Counted from the first letter of the stretch, positions 25,872 to 34,742 are shown. The stretch is DNA of 64,000 nucleotides from Paucimonas sp. (GCA_031253995.1 JAIRVG010000061.1:82887-146886); one strand, 5' to 3'. Numbers and translations: made by a program. The notes: a model not told the origin generated them from the sequence alone.

Positions 25872-26001
25872 GGGCCTGCTGCGCAGGCCTTCGCGGGCAA
25901 GCCACGCTCCTACGGGGGAATGGCCATCCGAAAATTTGCGGTTGATCGCCCTCCCCCGGTAGGAGCGAGGCTTGCCCGCGAAGGACCGCAAAGCGGTCCC
26001 G
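25872..26001. repeat. Inverted REP pair (CGCGGGCAAGCC family)
   Basis: CCTTCGCGGGCAAGCC at ~25888 and GGCTTGCCCGCGAAGG at ~25969 face each other, each with GCTCCTAC/GTAGGAGC and outer GC hairpins. About 50 bp separate the arms. Confidence 0.75.
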
Positions 26002-26163
26002 GAAGGTGGCCACTGCATAGGCGGTGGAAAACCGGTGAATGGAGAAACCCGGCAGGCCATTACGCCTCACCTATGCAGCAGCCATTGAGCCAGGAAACGG
26101 TATCCCTCCAGCCCCAGGAGCAGCCAGCGGCTTTATGTTTGAAAATCTGTGGTGAAAAACTCG

Positions 26164-27168
26164 TCAGTCTGCTTTCTTCTTTCTTCCCAACCGCTTCGCC
26201 AACTGCTCCAACTCGGAGAGCTCTCGTGTATCGGCAGCCTGCGCCTCGGCAACTCGACGCTGTTTGTCGAACGTTTCGTAGCATTCATGAGCCACCTGCT
26301 TCATGTCTTCATGGCTCACCTTCCCAGCAGTACGCAGCAGAGGTTGTTCGTTAAACGCCATGAAGCTATCGATGTACCTGCGCCAGTCAGCAAGTTGCAA
26401 ATGCTGCCGTTGCTCCGCTCGCAGTTCGGCGAAATCGAGAAACATGCTGACCAGACGGTTGAGCTGATCCAGCTCCTCGGCATTCAGATAATTCTTGGCT
26501 ATCACAACGTCGGCTTTGCGGACCTTGTCGCCCTTGAAGCTGAGCAGATTCATGTTCGGAGCAGTGGCATCCGCGCGTTGCACTATCAACTCTGCCGCCG
26601 TGTGATTGGTCACGGCAAAGAAAAGCTTGTTTTGAACTTCCGCAAACAGGTGCGCCGTTTCCTGCTCATTGGCGCGGTAATCCTCTGCCAGCGTGAAAAG
26701 GTCTCGAACCTTCTGATAGAAGCGCTTCTCCGAAGCCCGTATATCGCGAATGCGCTTGAGCAGTTCATCGAAGTAGTCCCAGCTTGGCTCTTTCAGCCGG
26801 GCATCATCCATGACGAAGCCTTTCTGGAGGTACTCACCCAACGTGCGGGTTGCCCATTGGCGAAATTGAGTGCCCCTTGTGGACCGGACGCGGTAACCCA
26901 CGGCGATGATCATCGGCAACGCATAGAGGAGCGTCAGGTAGTCCTTGCCGTCTGCGGCAGTTGTAAACTTTTGCTTTACAACTGCCGCCTCAGCCAGCTC
27001 CGCATCGGCGATTACGCCTTGAACGTGCTTGCCAATGTTCTGCTTGCTGGTCTGGTAAAGCTCAGCGATCTCCAACTGAGTCAACCAAACCTGCCCCTCC
27101 AGCTCACGCAGGACGAACTGCGCCTGACCATCGTCCGTGCTGTAGAGGATCAGTTCGCCCCCGGCCAT
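26164..27168 (-). CDS. RhuM-family protein
   Basis: The 334-aa protein matches the RhuM family (named from a Salmonella pathogenicity-island gene; biochemical role unsettled). Features: ELILYSTDDGQAQFVLRELE, QVWLTQLEIAELYQTSKQNI (a helix-turn-helix-like segment), ALPMIIAVGYRVRSTRGTQF and RQWATRTLGEYLQKGFVMDD, then a long helical C-terminus. RhuM genes are common cargo in mobile and defence islands, and the base composition here is lower in GC than the flanking metabolic genes. It is followed on the left by a non-coding repeat region and preceded by an AbiEi-like gene in the same orientation. Confidence 0.82.
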   Translation of the reverse strand: MAGGELILYSTDDGQAQFVLRELEGQVWLTQLEIAELYQTSKQNIGKHVQGVIADAELAEAAVVKQKFTTAADGKDYLTLLYALPMIIAVGYRVRSTRGTQFRQWATRTLGEYLQKGFVMDDARLKEPSWDYFDELLKRIRDIRASEKRFYQKVRDLFTLAEDYRANEQETAHLFAEVQNKLFFAVTNHTAAELIVQRADATAPNMNLLSFKGDKVRKADVVIAKNYLNAEELDQLNRLVSMFLDFAELRAEQRQHLQLADWRRYIDSFMAFNEQPLLRTAGKVSHEDMKQVAHECYETFDKQRRVAEAQAADTRELSELEQLAKRLGRKKKAD

Positions 27169-27350
27169 CTCGCCTCCTGTAGTAGTGTGTTGAAATGCCT
27201 GCTGTTCTTATCCCACAGGCAACCAGACACAGTCGAAAGAACGTATCTCACTAGAGTCACCCCAGAAGCGTAACAAGAACCTGCCCACAGCTCTCGGTAT
27301 GGGTTGCGATGTATCCGGCTGCCGTCGTTGGCTTGGCTTCTTTGCCCACG

Positions 27351-28406
27351 TCATATCCTCAGTATCTCGCTCCGAAGTTGCGCCGCGAGCTCTGCATTGC
27401 GTCCGCGGCCATCAAGCAGGTCAAGGTACTGAATGAACGGGCTGGTCGACCACGTTCTTTCCGTCGGTGAATACTCCTGAAACAACTGAGTGGCGCCAGA
27501 GCGTTCGATCAAGGTGACGTTAGCCCCCTTCTCCGCCGGCTTGAGCCCGATATCTGCAGCCAGCGCCTGTGCGCCGCCGGGAACGACCACCTCAGCCATA
27601 TCCACATGGGTCAGCAGTGGCGAGAGCCGGTTGGCAGCAATGGCACCGGTGAGCGCTACCGGCCCCTTGAGACCTGCCAGCCTGGCCGCAATTTCTTGCG
27701 CAAGGCGCTTGGGATCAGGACAGAACAGGTACCAGCGCGTCTTGCAGTGCTTGCGTTGCAACCAGTCATGGGCCCAGCCGTCCAGCAGCGCGCCCGGGTT
27801 GGTCAATCGCCGTAGACGGTTGCGACCTTGCCCCTTGGACTCGACCCATTCAAGTCGCTCAAGCGCTTGCAGAACCGTCGAGACGGAGTAGCCGGAGGTG
27901 TTCGACACCTCGACGATGTCGAGGCCATGAAACCATTCCCCGCGAGACTGGAGCACCGCATGAACCACCATCTCCCGGGCGCCCCGAAAGATCTCGATTT
28001 CACGAGGGGCAGAGCGCGTCTTGGGTGCGCTAGGCTCGATGTTGATCAGCCAATTGCGATGTTTGAGAAATAGCGCGCCAGTGGAGTCGAAGAAACCGAC
28101 GCCCTGCTGCCTGAGCATCTCCCGCGCGCCCTTGCTCAGGTGCTCGGCCAGCAAGATGCAGACCGTCCCGGACTGACGCCTGGCGTCCAGCTGCCAGAGT
28201 GCGGCCCTGACGTCCCGAGGATGAAGCGTCTTGCCCATGGAGAAAACCAGCGGCCACTGTCCGTCAGAGGTATCGAGATTGGCGAAAGCGTCAGGCTCAC
28301 CCTGATTGTTCATCGGACTGAATCGGATATCGCTTACACCGGCCCCCGTTGCACCGCGCACCGCATCGGCGAACGCCTGCATAAGCAACTCGTTTGCTCC
28401 GTCCAC
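27351..28406 (-). CDS. AbiEi-like (type IV toxin-antitoxin) DNA-binding antitoxin homologue
   Basis: The 351-aa protein (start GTG 28406, five bases after GGAGGA) has an N-terminal alpha/beta region (WPLVFSMGKTLHPRDVRAAL), a middle winged helix (HGLDIVEVSNTSGYSVSTVL, QALERLEWVESKGQGRNRLR) and a C-terminal AbiEi-type domain (GPVALTGAIAANRLSPLLTH, VDMAEVVVPGG). AbiEi antitoxins repress their own promoters and oppose the nucleotidyltransferase AbiEii. No AbiEii gene is next to it, so it is either an orphan antitoxin or a stand-alone regulator. Two TGTACA-centred repeats upstream look like its operators. Family call is moderate. Confidence 0.62.
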   Translation of the reverse strand: MDGANELLMQAFADAVRGATGAGVSDIRFSPMNNQGEPDAFANLDTSDGQWPLVFSMGKTLHPRDVRAALWQLDARRQSGTVCILLAEHLSKGAREMLRQQGVGFFDSTGALFLKHRNWLINIEPSAPKTRSAPREIEIFRGAREMVVHAVLQSRGEWFHGLDIVEVSNTSGYSVSTVLQALERLEWVESKGQGRNRLRRLTNPGALLDGWAHDWLQRKHCKTRWYLFCPDPKRLAQEIAARLAGLKGPVALTGAIAANRLSPLLTHVDMAEVVVPGGAQALAADIGLKPAEKGANVTLIERSGATQLFQEYSPTERTWSTSPFIQYLDLLDGRGRNAELAAQLRSEILRI

Positions 28407-28454
28407 GGCTCCTCCATTCAAACAGACCGTCTTGATTTGGAAAAAAGCCTACTT

Positions 28455-28535
28455 TAGCTGTACAGAAAAACAAGCAAAAACAAAAAATGGATTTTGCGAA
28501 TCACCTTGATTAGCTGTACAGCTAAACAAGCAAAA
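28455..28535 (-). promoter_or_regulatory. Twin operator-like repeats upstream of the AbiEi-like gene
   Basis: Two direct copies of TAGCTGTACAG-NN-AAACAAGCAAAA at 28455-28479 and 28511-28535, 56 bp apart. The second contains a perfect 12-bp palindrome AGCTGTACAGCT (28512-28523); the first has a decayed right arm. They lie 49 and 105 bp before the start codon, as expected for autoregulation. Confidence 0.6.
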
Positions 28536-28574
28536 TCCAAAAAACCTTTACAACCAGAGCACCACAATCACCCG

Positions 28575-28609
28575 AAAAAAAAGCCAGCCCCTGCCACAGG
28601 ACCGGCTTC
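28575..28609 (-). terminator. Terminator after exbD
   Basis: Minus strand: AAGCCGGTCC, loop, GGGGCTGGCT followed by a run of eight T, about 25 nt beyond the exbD stop. Confidence 0.6.
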
Positions 28610-28633
28610 AAGTTTGCCTGAGTTGCGTGTTGC

Positions 28634-29035
28634 TCAGCGGGCGGTGATCACCGACAACTTGGTAATCCCCGCACGTTCGATCGAGGCCATGGCACGCGCC
28701 ACTTCCCCATAATTCACTCCATCATCCGCCTGCAGTTGCACCCGTACCTCGGGGTCCTTGGCCTTGGCCGCCTGCAGGTTGGTTTCCAGCAGATCCGGCT
28801 GGATTTCATCCTTGTTGATGAACAGCTTCCCTGCCCCGTCGATGCTCACCACCAACGGATCCTTCTGTTCCACCGGGGCCACGGCCTCGGTCTTGGGCAG
28901 GTTGATCGGGATGGCGTTGGTCAGCAGCGGCGCGGTGACGATGAACACCACCAGCAGCACCAGCATCACGTCCACCAGCGGCGTCACGTTGATCTCGCTG
29001 AGTACCTCGTCGCTGTCCTGGGTCGAGAAGGCCAT
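28634..29035 (-). CDS. exbD: TonB-system energiser ExbD/TolR
   Basis: Inner-membrane protein that with ExbB uses the proton gradient to energise TonB. At 133 aa it has one N-terminal membrane helix (DVMLVLLVVFIVTAPLL) whose Asp in NVTPLVDVMLV is the conserved proton-carrying residue, followed by a periplasmic domain ending ASIERAGITKLSVITAR. It follows exbB by one base and ends the tonB-exbB-exbD operon. TolR is excluded by the TonB partner and absence of tol genes. Confidence 0.9.
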   Translation of the reverse strand: MAFSTQDSDEVLSEINVTPLVDVMLVLLVVFIVTAPLLTNAIPINLPKTEAVAPVEQKDPLVVSIDGAGKLFINKDEIQPDLLETNLQAAKAKDPEVRVQLQADDGVNYGEVARAMASIERAGITKLSVITAR

Positions 29036-29036
29036 G

Positions 29037-29759
29037 TCACACCGCCTCTTTCACAGGCTGGCCCGCGGCGTTACCGGCCTTGAGCAGCGTTGGGTGGGCG
29101 ATGACGCGGAAGGCGCTCTTCTGCGCGAGGCTGTAGAAGTCGTGGGCGAAGTCGTCCAGGTCAGCCGCCGTGAGCTTGAGGCGACGCAGGAAGTAGTTGT
29201 AAACCAGCACCGCCGGCACGGCGACGGCGATACCCACGCCCGTGGCGACCAGCGCCGCACCGATGGGACCGGCCACGGTTTCCAGGCTCGCCGAGCCCGC
29301 CGCGCTGATGCCCTTGAGCGCTTCCATGATCCCCCACACGGTGCCGAACAGACCGATGAAGGGCGAGGTGCTGCCGATACTGGCGACCACGGCCAGGCCG
29401 GTTTCCAGCGAGCGGCGTTCCCGCACGATCTGCTGGCGCAGGGCACGCTCAAGACGGTCCTGATGGTTGATCGCATGACTCAGGTCGGTGGCCTGGCCCG
29501 GCTCGCCAACGGCGATGGCGGCATAGCCGGCCTGGGCGACACGGGCAGCGGAACCCGGCTGCGAGTGGGCCAGTTCGGCCGCCGAATCAAGACTGGAAGC
29601 GGCCCAGAATTGCTTGTGGAAACGCTTGTCCTGGTTCTTCAGGCGGACGAACTGCACGGTCTTGACCAGGGCCAGGCCCCAGGTGACCACGGAGAAGCCC
29701 ACCAGCAGCCAGATCACCGCGCTTTCGATGGATTCAAGGGGGGAAGCCAATACGCTCAT
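29037..29759 (-). CDS. exbB: TonB-system energiser ExbB (MotA/TolQ/ExbB family)
   Basis: The 240-aa proton-channel partner of ExbD. Three membrane segments: ESAVIWLLVGFSVVTWGLAL near the N-terminus, then LETGLAVVASIGSTSPFIGL and FGTVWGIMEALKGIS, and ETVAGPIGAALVATGVGIAV-AVPAVLVYNYF. The conserved small-residue and Thr/Glu positions of helices 2 and 3 are visible. 33 bp after the tonB stop, same operon. Confidence 0.9.
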   Translation of the reverse strand: MSVLASPLESIESAVIWLLVGFSVVTWGLALVKTVQFVRLKNQDKRFHKQFWAASSLDSAAELAHSQPGSAARVAQAGYAAIAVGEPGQATDLSHAINHQDRLERALRQQIVRERRSLETGLAVVASIGSTSPFIGLFGTVWGIMEALKGISAAGSASLETVAGPIGAALVATGVGIAVAVPAVLVYNYFLRRLKLTAADLDDFAHDFYSLAQKSAFRVIAHPTLLKAGNAAGQPVKEAV

Positions 29760-29792
29760 GATGTGTTCTCTCTCGGGTTGCGCGAATTTGGG

Positions 29793-30602
29793 TTAGCGAA
29801 TCTTGAAATCGATGGGCACGCTCACCCAGCCTTCCTGGGGTACATCGCCCTGCTTGGCCGGCACGAAGCTCCAGCGCTTCACCGCAGCCAGCGCGGCGTC
29901 ATCGAGCTGCTGGCGACCGCTGCTCTGCTGGATCTGGATCTCGCCCGGCTTGCCGCTGGCGAGCACCTTGACCCGCAACAGCACCGTGCCTTCCCAGCCG
30001 CGACGCTGGGCTAGCGACGGGTATTCCGGCGCCGGGTTCTTCAGGTACGCGGCGTTGGCCGAGGCCGGGGTCACCGGTGCCGGCGCCGGTGGCGCTGGCG
30101 GTTGTGGCGCGGCGACCGGCGGGGCCGGGGTTGGCGGCTGTTCCACCGGTTTCGGCTCGGGCTTGGGCGTTGGCTTGGGCACCGGCTTGGGCTTGGGTTT
30201 CGGTACCGGCTTGGGCGGCGGTGGCTTCACGGCCAGCTCGTCCTCGACTGGCGGTGGCGGCTCGACCACCGGCGGCGGTGGCTCGACCACGGGTGGAGGC
30301 GGTTCCACCACCGGCGGCGCCGGTTGGGAGAATTCGATGGTCATCGGCGGAATTTCCGGTGGCACCACCGGCAGCACCGGGGTCGGCTTCTGGCTGATCC
30401 AGTACGCGGCCGCGCCATGCAGCACCAGGGCGAAGATCCCCAGCAGGACTTTCTCGCGGCGCTTCAGCGCACTGCGCGGCGCCTGCTGCAAGCGCTGCTG
30501 CCCGAGCGGCGAACGGTGCGGCCGGCCAATATCGACCAGTTCGCCCGGCGTCGGGCGCCACAGCACGTCACGGGCGCTGGCGGCGGTCTGGACATTACCC
30601 AT
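29793..30602 (-). CDS. tonB: TonB energy transducer
   Basis: Spans the periplasm to drive TonB-dependent outer-membrane receptors. The 269-aa protein has a basic cytoplasmic lead (~50 residues), one membrane anchor (VLLGIFALVLHGAAAYWIS), a long rigid Pro-rich spacer (~residues 75-175, with PPPPVVEPPPPV repeats and a Lys-Pro KPKPKPVPKPTPKPEPKPV stretch) and the C-terminal TonB domain (PEYPSLAQRRGWEGTVLLRV to RWSFVPAKQG). Lead gene of the operon. The setting gives no receptor, so the cargo is unknown. Confidence 0.9.
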   Translation of the reverse strand: MGNVQTAASARDVLWRPTPGELVDIGRPHRSPLGQQRLQQAPRSALKRREKVLLGIFALVLHGAAAYWISQKPTPVLPVVPPEIPPMTIEFSQPAPPVVEPPPPVVEPPPPVVEPPPPVEDELAVKPPPPKPVPKPKPKPVPKPTPKPEPKPVEQPPTPAPPVAAPQPPAPPAPAPVTPASANAAYLKNPAPEYPSLAQRRGWEGTVLLRVKVLASGKPGEIQIQQSSGRQQLDDAALAAVKRWSFVPAKQGDVPQEGWVSVPIDFKIR

Positions 30603-30941
30603 TGATCAACTCCTGGGGGTTCGGTGCATTCCATCGAAGGCACTGAACTGGGCCTTCGCTTGGCAGGAATGATCCGTGGCAGGCCCTTATCTCCGAAAGT
30701 AATCTTTAAAGTTATGAATAGAATTTTCAGGAATATGTTGTTTGGGAGGATCGCTGGAGCCCTTGCAGATCAAGGGCTGCAGCGAACAAGGCTTTTTGCC
30801 ATGCCTTTGCTGCATGGAAAATATTCCCCAAAGGCATGGGAAATCGGCGCTTTTGCTGACTGAAATCATATGCATTTCAGTTCTTTATTTATGTTTTTAC
30901 ATGCTTTTACTGAATAAAAGATTGCCTTTATAAGGTGTGCC
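30603..30941. other. 339-bp divergent intergenic region, tonB / LysR gene
   Basis: AT-rich, with small imperfect hairpins (AGCCCTTGCAGATCAAGGGC at 30759, CCATGCCTTTGCTGCATGG at 30799). An inverted repeat CTGAAAT-N7-ATTTCAG (30860-30880) lies about 60 bp before the LysR gene and has the T-N11-A form of LysR operators. I see no convincing Fur box and no ORF worth calling. Confidence 0.5.
30860..30880. promoter_or_regulatory. LysR-type operator candidate
   Basis: Perfect 7-bp arms CTGAAAT and ATTTCAG separated by CATATGC, placed between the divergent tonB operon and the LysR gene. Confidence 0.45.
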
Positions 30942-31796
30942 ATGCACATCGACCTGCGCCAGTTGCGCCACCTCCTCGCCCTCGCCGAACACCGCAGCTT
31001 CGTGGCTGCGGCGGGTTCCGTGCGCCTTTCACAATCCGCTTTCAGCCGGAGCATCCAGGCGCTGGAGCTGAGTGTCGGCTGCCAGCTGGTGGACCGCGCG
31101 AGCAAGGACCTGGCGCCGACCCGGCAGGGGCTGGTGGTGCTGGAGCATGCGCGCAGGCTGGTAAGCGGGGCGCATCAGTTGAGCAACGAGATTCGTCAGT
31201 TCAATGACCTGGAAGCCGGGGAACTGCGCTTCGGGTATTCGCCGGCGAGCGGGCTGGTGACGCGGGCCATGGCCGGGTTTGTCGGGCGTTATCCGAAGGC
31301 ACGGATACGCGTCCAGACAGAAGAGCTGGGCAAGCAGTTGATGGCGGATGAGCTGGAATTCTTCGTGGCCGACAGTCGTGGTTTCGAGGGGGATGCTGCG
31401 TATCAGGTCCTGCGATTGAAACCGAGGGCCTGGCAGTTCTTCGTGCGTCACGGACATCCGCTGGCTGAACAGGGCCGCGTTACCGAAGAGGACCTGAAGG
31501 CCTGGCCGCTGGCCATTTACGCCGGGGAGTCGAGCCTGGGCGAGCTGGGTGCAACTATCGAATGTACAGAAGGACTGCAGGCGCTGGTGGCCGGATCGGA
31601 TGCGATCGGGGTCAGCCATGGCGGGATCGGACTGGTGCGGTTGCAGACAAGAGGGATCGAGGTGCCCGAGGCGCGGTATGGGATTGTCAGCCGGGCACGG
31701 CAGCGCTTGTCACCCTTGGCTCAGGCCATGGTGGAGTGGGTGCTGGAGGTGGATCGGGTGGGGGATGAGATGGATCTGGGGTTGATGGCGGTCTGA
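30942..31796 (+). CDS. LysR-family transcriptional regulator
   Basis: The 284-aa regulator starts MHIDLRQLRHLLALAEHRSF. Its N-terminal winged helix (residues ~1-62) includes SFVAAAGSVRLSQSAFSRSI, the canonical LysR recognition region. The effector domain begins near GELRFGYSPASGLVTRAMAG and ends early, making the protein about 15 residues shorter than usual. It diverges from the tonB operon, a common arrangement for a regulator and its target, but the inducer is unknown. Its translation start sits directly after TAAGGTGTGCC. Confidence 0.85.
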   Translation: MHIDLRQLRHLLALAEHRSFVAAAGSVRLSQSAFSRSIQALELSVGCQLVDRASKDLAPTRQGLVVLEHARRLVSGAHQLSNEIRQFNDLEAGELRFGYSPASGLVTRAMAGFVGRYPKARIRVQTEELGKQLMADELEFFVADSRGFEGDAAYQVLRLKPRAWQFFVRHGHPLAEQGRVTEEDLKAWPLAIYAGESSLGELGATIECTEGLQALVAGSDAIGVSHGGIGLVRLQTRGIEVPEARYGIVSRARQRLSPLAQAMVEWVLEVDRVGDEMDLGLMAV

Positions 31797-31813
31797 GAGG
31801 TTTTCAGTGGATT

Positions 31814-31883
31814 TGAGGGCCCTATCGCTGGCAAGCCAGCTCCCACAGGGATCGCAGCGGGCTTGCCAGCGATGAGGCCCTCA
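31814..31883. repeat. Inverted REP pair (ATCGCTGGCAAGCCAGCTCC family)
   Basis: CCTATCGCTGGCAAGCCAGC and, in reverse orientation, GGCTTGCCAGCGATGAGG lie within 70 bp downstream of both convergent genes; the right-hand copy is truncated. Confidence 0.8.
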
Positions 31884-31888
31884 AGGCC

Positions 31889-32878
31889 TCAGATATTCTC
31901 GACCTTCTGCCAGACCTTCGGCTTGAAGAACAAGGTCTCACCCCGCGCCAGCCCGGTCAGGCTGTCATGGTCCTTGACCACCTCGGCCTCGATCAGCTCG
32001 TTCTGCCCTTCCACCTTCAGGGTCACCCGGGTGGTCGCGCCCAGCGGCCGGATATCCCGTACTTCCGCCACGTGATGCCCTTCCACTTCATGCCGCGACA
32101 GCGACACCTCGTGCGGACGGAACAGCACATGATGGTTGTCGCTCAGGTGCAGGCGGTTCGAGTCCCCAAGGAAGTGATAGACGAAATCGCTGGCCGGGTT
32201 CTCGTACACCTCGCCCGGCGAGCCGATCTGCTCGATCACGCCCTTGTTCATCACCACGATGCGGTCGGCCACTTCCATGGCTTCTTCCTGGTCGTGGGTC
32301 ACGAACACGGAAGTCAGGTTGATGTCCTCGTGCAGCCGCGCCAGCCAGCGGCGCAGCTCCTTGCGCACCTTGGCGTCCAGCGCGCCGAACGGCTCGTCCA
32401 GCAGCAGCACCTTGGGCTCCACCGCCAGGGCGCGGGCCAGGGCGATACGCTGGCGCTGGCCACCGGACAGCTGCTCCGGGTAGCGGTCGGACAGCCAGTC
32501 GAGCTGGACCATGTTCAGCAGCTCATGGACCTTCTCGGCAATCTTGCTTTCGCTCGGCCGCTCGCCCTTGGGCTTCATGCGCAGGCCGAAGGCGACGTTG
32601 TCGAACACGCTCATGTGGCGGAACAGCGCGTAGTGCTGGAACACGAATCCGACGTTGCGATCCCGCACGTCGTGGCCGGACACGTCCTCGCCATGGAAGA
32701 CGATATTGCCGCTGTCCGGGGTTTCCAGGCCGGCGATGATGCGCAGCAGGGTGGTCTTGCCGCAGCCGGACGGGCCGAGCAGGGCCACCAGCTCGCCGCT
32801 GTTGATGTCCAGGTTGATGTTGTCCAGGGCCTGGAAGGCGTTGAAGCGCTTGCTGACGTTACGAACTTCGATCGACAT
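31889..32878 (-). CDS. cysA: Sulfate/thiosulfate ABC transporter ATP-binding protein CysA
   Basis: ATPase of the sulfate permease, 329 aa. Walker A GPSGCGKTT, Q-loop VFQHYALF, signature LSGGQRQRIALARAL, Walker B VLLLDEPFGALDAKVRKELR and the His switch VFVTHDQEEAMEVAD are intact. The C-terminal ~95 residues (HHVLFRPHEVSLSRHEVEG on) form the TOBE domain typical of CysA. Last gene of the sbp-cysTWA operon, 3 bp after cysW. Confidence 0.93.
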   Translation of the reverse strand: MSIEVRNVSKRFNAFQALDNINLDINSGELVALLGPSGCGKTTLLRIIAGLETPDSGNIVFHGEDVSGHDVRDRNVGFVFQHYALFRHMSVFDNVAFGLRMKPKGERPSESKIAEKVHELLNMVQLDWLSDRYPEQLSGGQRQRIALARALAVEPKVLLLDEPFGALDAKVRKELRRWLARLHEDINLTSVFVTHDQEEAMEVADRIVVMNKGVIEQIGSPGEVYENPASDFVYHFLGDSNRLHLSDNHHVLFRPHEVSLSRHEVEGHHVAEVRDIRPLGATTRVTLKVEGQNELIEAEVVKDHDSLTGLARGETLFFKPKVWQKVENI

Positions 32879-32881
32879 GAA

Positions 32882-33754
32882 TTATTCCTCCGCCGCACTG
32901 TGGCGCAGACGGTTAATGCGGTTCTCGCTCCACTGCTTGAGCAGCAGGATGAAGAGCGCCAGGATCAGCAGCAGGCTGGCCACGCTGAAGGCCGCGACAT
33001 GGTTGTATTCGTTGTAGAGGATCTCGACATGCAGCGGCAGGGTGTTGGTCACGCCGCGGATGTGGCCGGACACCACCGACACCGCGCCGAACTCGCCCAT
33101 CGCCCGCGCGGTGCACAGCACCACGCCGTAGATCAGGCCCCACTTGATGTTCGGCAGGGTCACGTGCCAGAACATCTGCCAGCCGTTGGCGCCGAGCAGG
33201 CGCGCGGCTTCTTCTTCCTGGGTGCCCTGCTCCTGCATCAGCGGGATCAGTTCACGGGCGACGAAGGGCACGGTGACGAAGATGGTCGCCAGCACGATGC
33301 CCGGCAGGGCGAAGACGATCTGGATGTCATGGTCCTGCAGCCACGGCCCGAACAGGCCCTGGGCGCCGAACATCAGCACGTAGACGAGACCGGCGATCAC
33401 CGGCGAGACCGAGAACGGCAGGTCGATCAGGGTGACCAGGATGCTCTTGCCGCGGAAGTCGTACTTGCTCACGCACCAGGCCGCGCACACGCCGAACACC
33501 AGGTTCAGCGGCACCGAGATGGCCACGGCGAGCAGGGTCAGTTTCAGGGCGGACAGGGCGTCGGCTTCGAAGATCGCTTCGAAGAAGGTGCCCAGGCCCA
33601 TCTTCAGGCCCTGGGACACCACGATCACCAGCGGCAGCAGGAGGAACAGGGCGAAGATCAGCCAGCCAAGGCCGATCAGCACGCGCCGGGCGGTGGCGCT
33701 GCCACGGCGGGCGGCGTTGGCCGAAGCGGCCGCGCCAATTGCGGATGCAGACAT
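32882..33754 (-). CDS. cysW: Sulfate ABC transporter permease CysW
   Basis: Inner-membrane channel subunit, 290 aa, with RRVLIGLGWLIFALFLLLPL as first helix and the CysW motifs LVTLIDLPFSVSPVIAGLVY and EQGTQEEEAARLLGANGWQM (EAA loop). The N-terminal ~25 residues are Ala-rich and variable. 13 bp after cysT, 3 bp before cysA. Confidence 0.93.
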   Translation of the reverse strand: MSASAIGAAASANAARRGSATARRVLIGLGWLIFALFLLLPLVIVVSQGLKMGLGTFFEAIFEADALSALKLTLLAVAISVPLNLVFGVCAAWCVSKYDFRGKSILVTLIDLPFSVSPVIAGLVYVLMFGAQGLFGPWLQDHDIQIVFALPGIVLATIFVTVPFVARELIPLMQEQGTQEEEAARLLGANGWQMFWHVTLPNIKWGLIYGVVLCTARAMGEFGAVSVVSGHIRGVTNTLPLHVEILYNEYNHVAAFSVASLLLILALFILLLKQWSENRINRLRHSAAEE

Positions 33755-33767
33755 GCTCAGGCCTCCT

Positions 33768-34586
33768 TCAAGGGGTTTCGATGCGCCGCTGCAGCAGGTT
33801 GATCAGCAGCAGCAGGATGAAGGAAACCACCAGCATCAGCACGCCGATGGCGGTGGCGCCGGTGTAGTCGTACTGGTCCAGCTTGACCATGATCAGCAGC
33901 GGCAGGATCTCGGTCTTCATCGGCATGTTGCCGGCGATGAAGATCACCGAGCCGTACTCGCCGACGCCACGGGCGAAGGCCAGGGCGAAGCCGGTCAGCC
34001 AGGCCGGCAGCAGCGCCGGCAGCAGCACATGGCGGAACACCTGCAGCGGCTTGGCACCGAGGCAGGCGGCGGCCTCTTCGACTTCCCGGGGGATGTCGGC
34101 GAGCACCGGCTGCACCGTGCGCACCACGAACGGCAGGGTGACGAAGGTCAGTGCCAGGGTGATGCCGAGCGGGGTGTAGGCGATCTTGAAACCGAGGTCG
34201 GTGGCGAACTGGCCGACCCAGCCGGACGGGGCGTACAGGGCGGTCAGGGCGATGCCGGCGACGGCGGTGGGCAGGGCGAACGGCAGGTCGATCATGGCGT
34301 CGATGATCTTGCGGCCGGGGAAGGTGTAGCGCACCAGCACCCAGGCCAGCAGGGTGCCGATAAGGCCGTTGATGATGGCGGCGCAGAGGGCGGTGCCGAA
34401 ACTCAGTTGCAGCGCGGCGAGGACTCGCGGGGCGCTGACGATGTTCCAGAACTGCTCCCAGGTGAGCTGCGAGGCATGCACGAACATGGCTCCCAGCGGT
34501 ATGAGCACAATCAGACTGAGGTACACCAAGGTGTAGCCCAGCGTCAGCCCGAAGCCGGGTATGACGGGGGATATACGACGTGACAT
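33768..34586 (-). CDS. cysT: Sulfate ABC transporter permease CysT (CysU)
   Basis: Partner channel subunit, 272 aa: PVIPGFGLTLGYTLVYLSLI at the N-terminus, DAMIDLPFALPTAVAGIALT in the middle, EAA loop REVEEAAACLGAKPLQVFRH and a C-terminal VLMLVVSFILLLLINLLQRR helix. Separated from sbp by a REP pair (164 bp), which may lower expression of the membrane subunits relative to the binding protein. Confidence 0.93.
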   Translation of the reverse strand: MSRRISPVIPGFGLTLGYTLVYLSLIVLIPLGAMFVHASQLTWEQFWNIVSAPRVLAALQLSFGTALCAAIINGLIGTLLAWVLVRYTFPGRKIIDAMIDLPFALPTAVAGIALTALYAPSGWVGQFATDLGFKIAYTPLGITLALTFVTLPFVVRTVQPVLADIPREVEEAAACLGAKPLQVFRHVLLPALLPAWLTGFALAFARGVGEYGSVIFIAGNMPMKTEILPLLIMVKLDQYDYTGATAIGVLMLVVSFILLLLINLLQRRIETP

Positions 34587-34625
34587 AAAGGTCCTTGGTC
34601 TAGCTGGTTTTTACTCGGGGTGTTC

Positions 34626-34742
34626 GGGGGCTGCTTTGCAGCCCTTCGCAGTGGTTCGGCATACCGACAAGCCAGCTCCTACGGACGGATTCGTGAACCC
34701 TGTAGGAGCTGGCTTGCCTGCGAAGGGCTGCAAAGCAGCCCC
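34626..34742. repeat. Inverted REP pair between sbp and cysT
   Basis: GGGGCTGCTTTGCAGCCC and its reverse at the two ends, with inner GACAAGCCAGCTCCTACG and TGTAGGAGCTGGCTTGCC. As RNA it would fold into a long hairpin downstream of sbp, which in known REP cases stabilises the upstream message. Confidence 0.78.

Larger units (their letters stand above)
25557..26163. other. 607-bp region without protein genes
   Basis: From left to right: the short spacer before the DUF6124-like start; the structured leader candidate (25624-25732); a head-to-head REP pair (25872-26001); and a degenerate partial copy of the leader (about 26019-26060, sharing GGTGGAAAACCG and ACCCGGCAGGCC). CTTTATGTTTG occurs near 25846 and again near 26131, flanking the REP pair, which may mark a duplication. 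No credible ORF seen. Confidence 0.6.

Noticed and set aside
31967..33802. 611-codon plus-strand open frame opposite cysA-cysW
   Set aside because: Shadow of the sulfate transporter genes; no family features.
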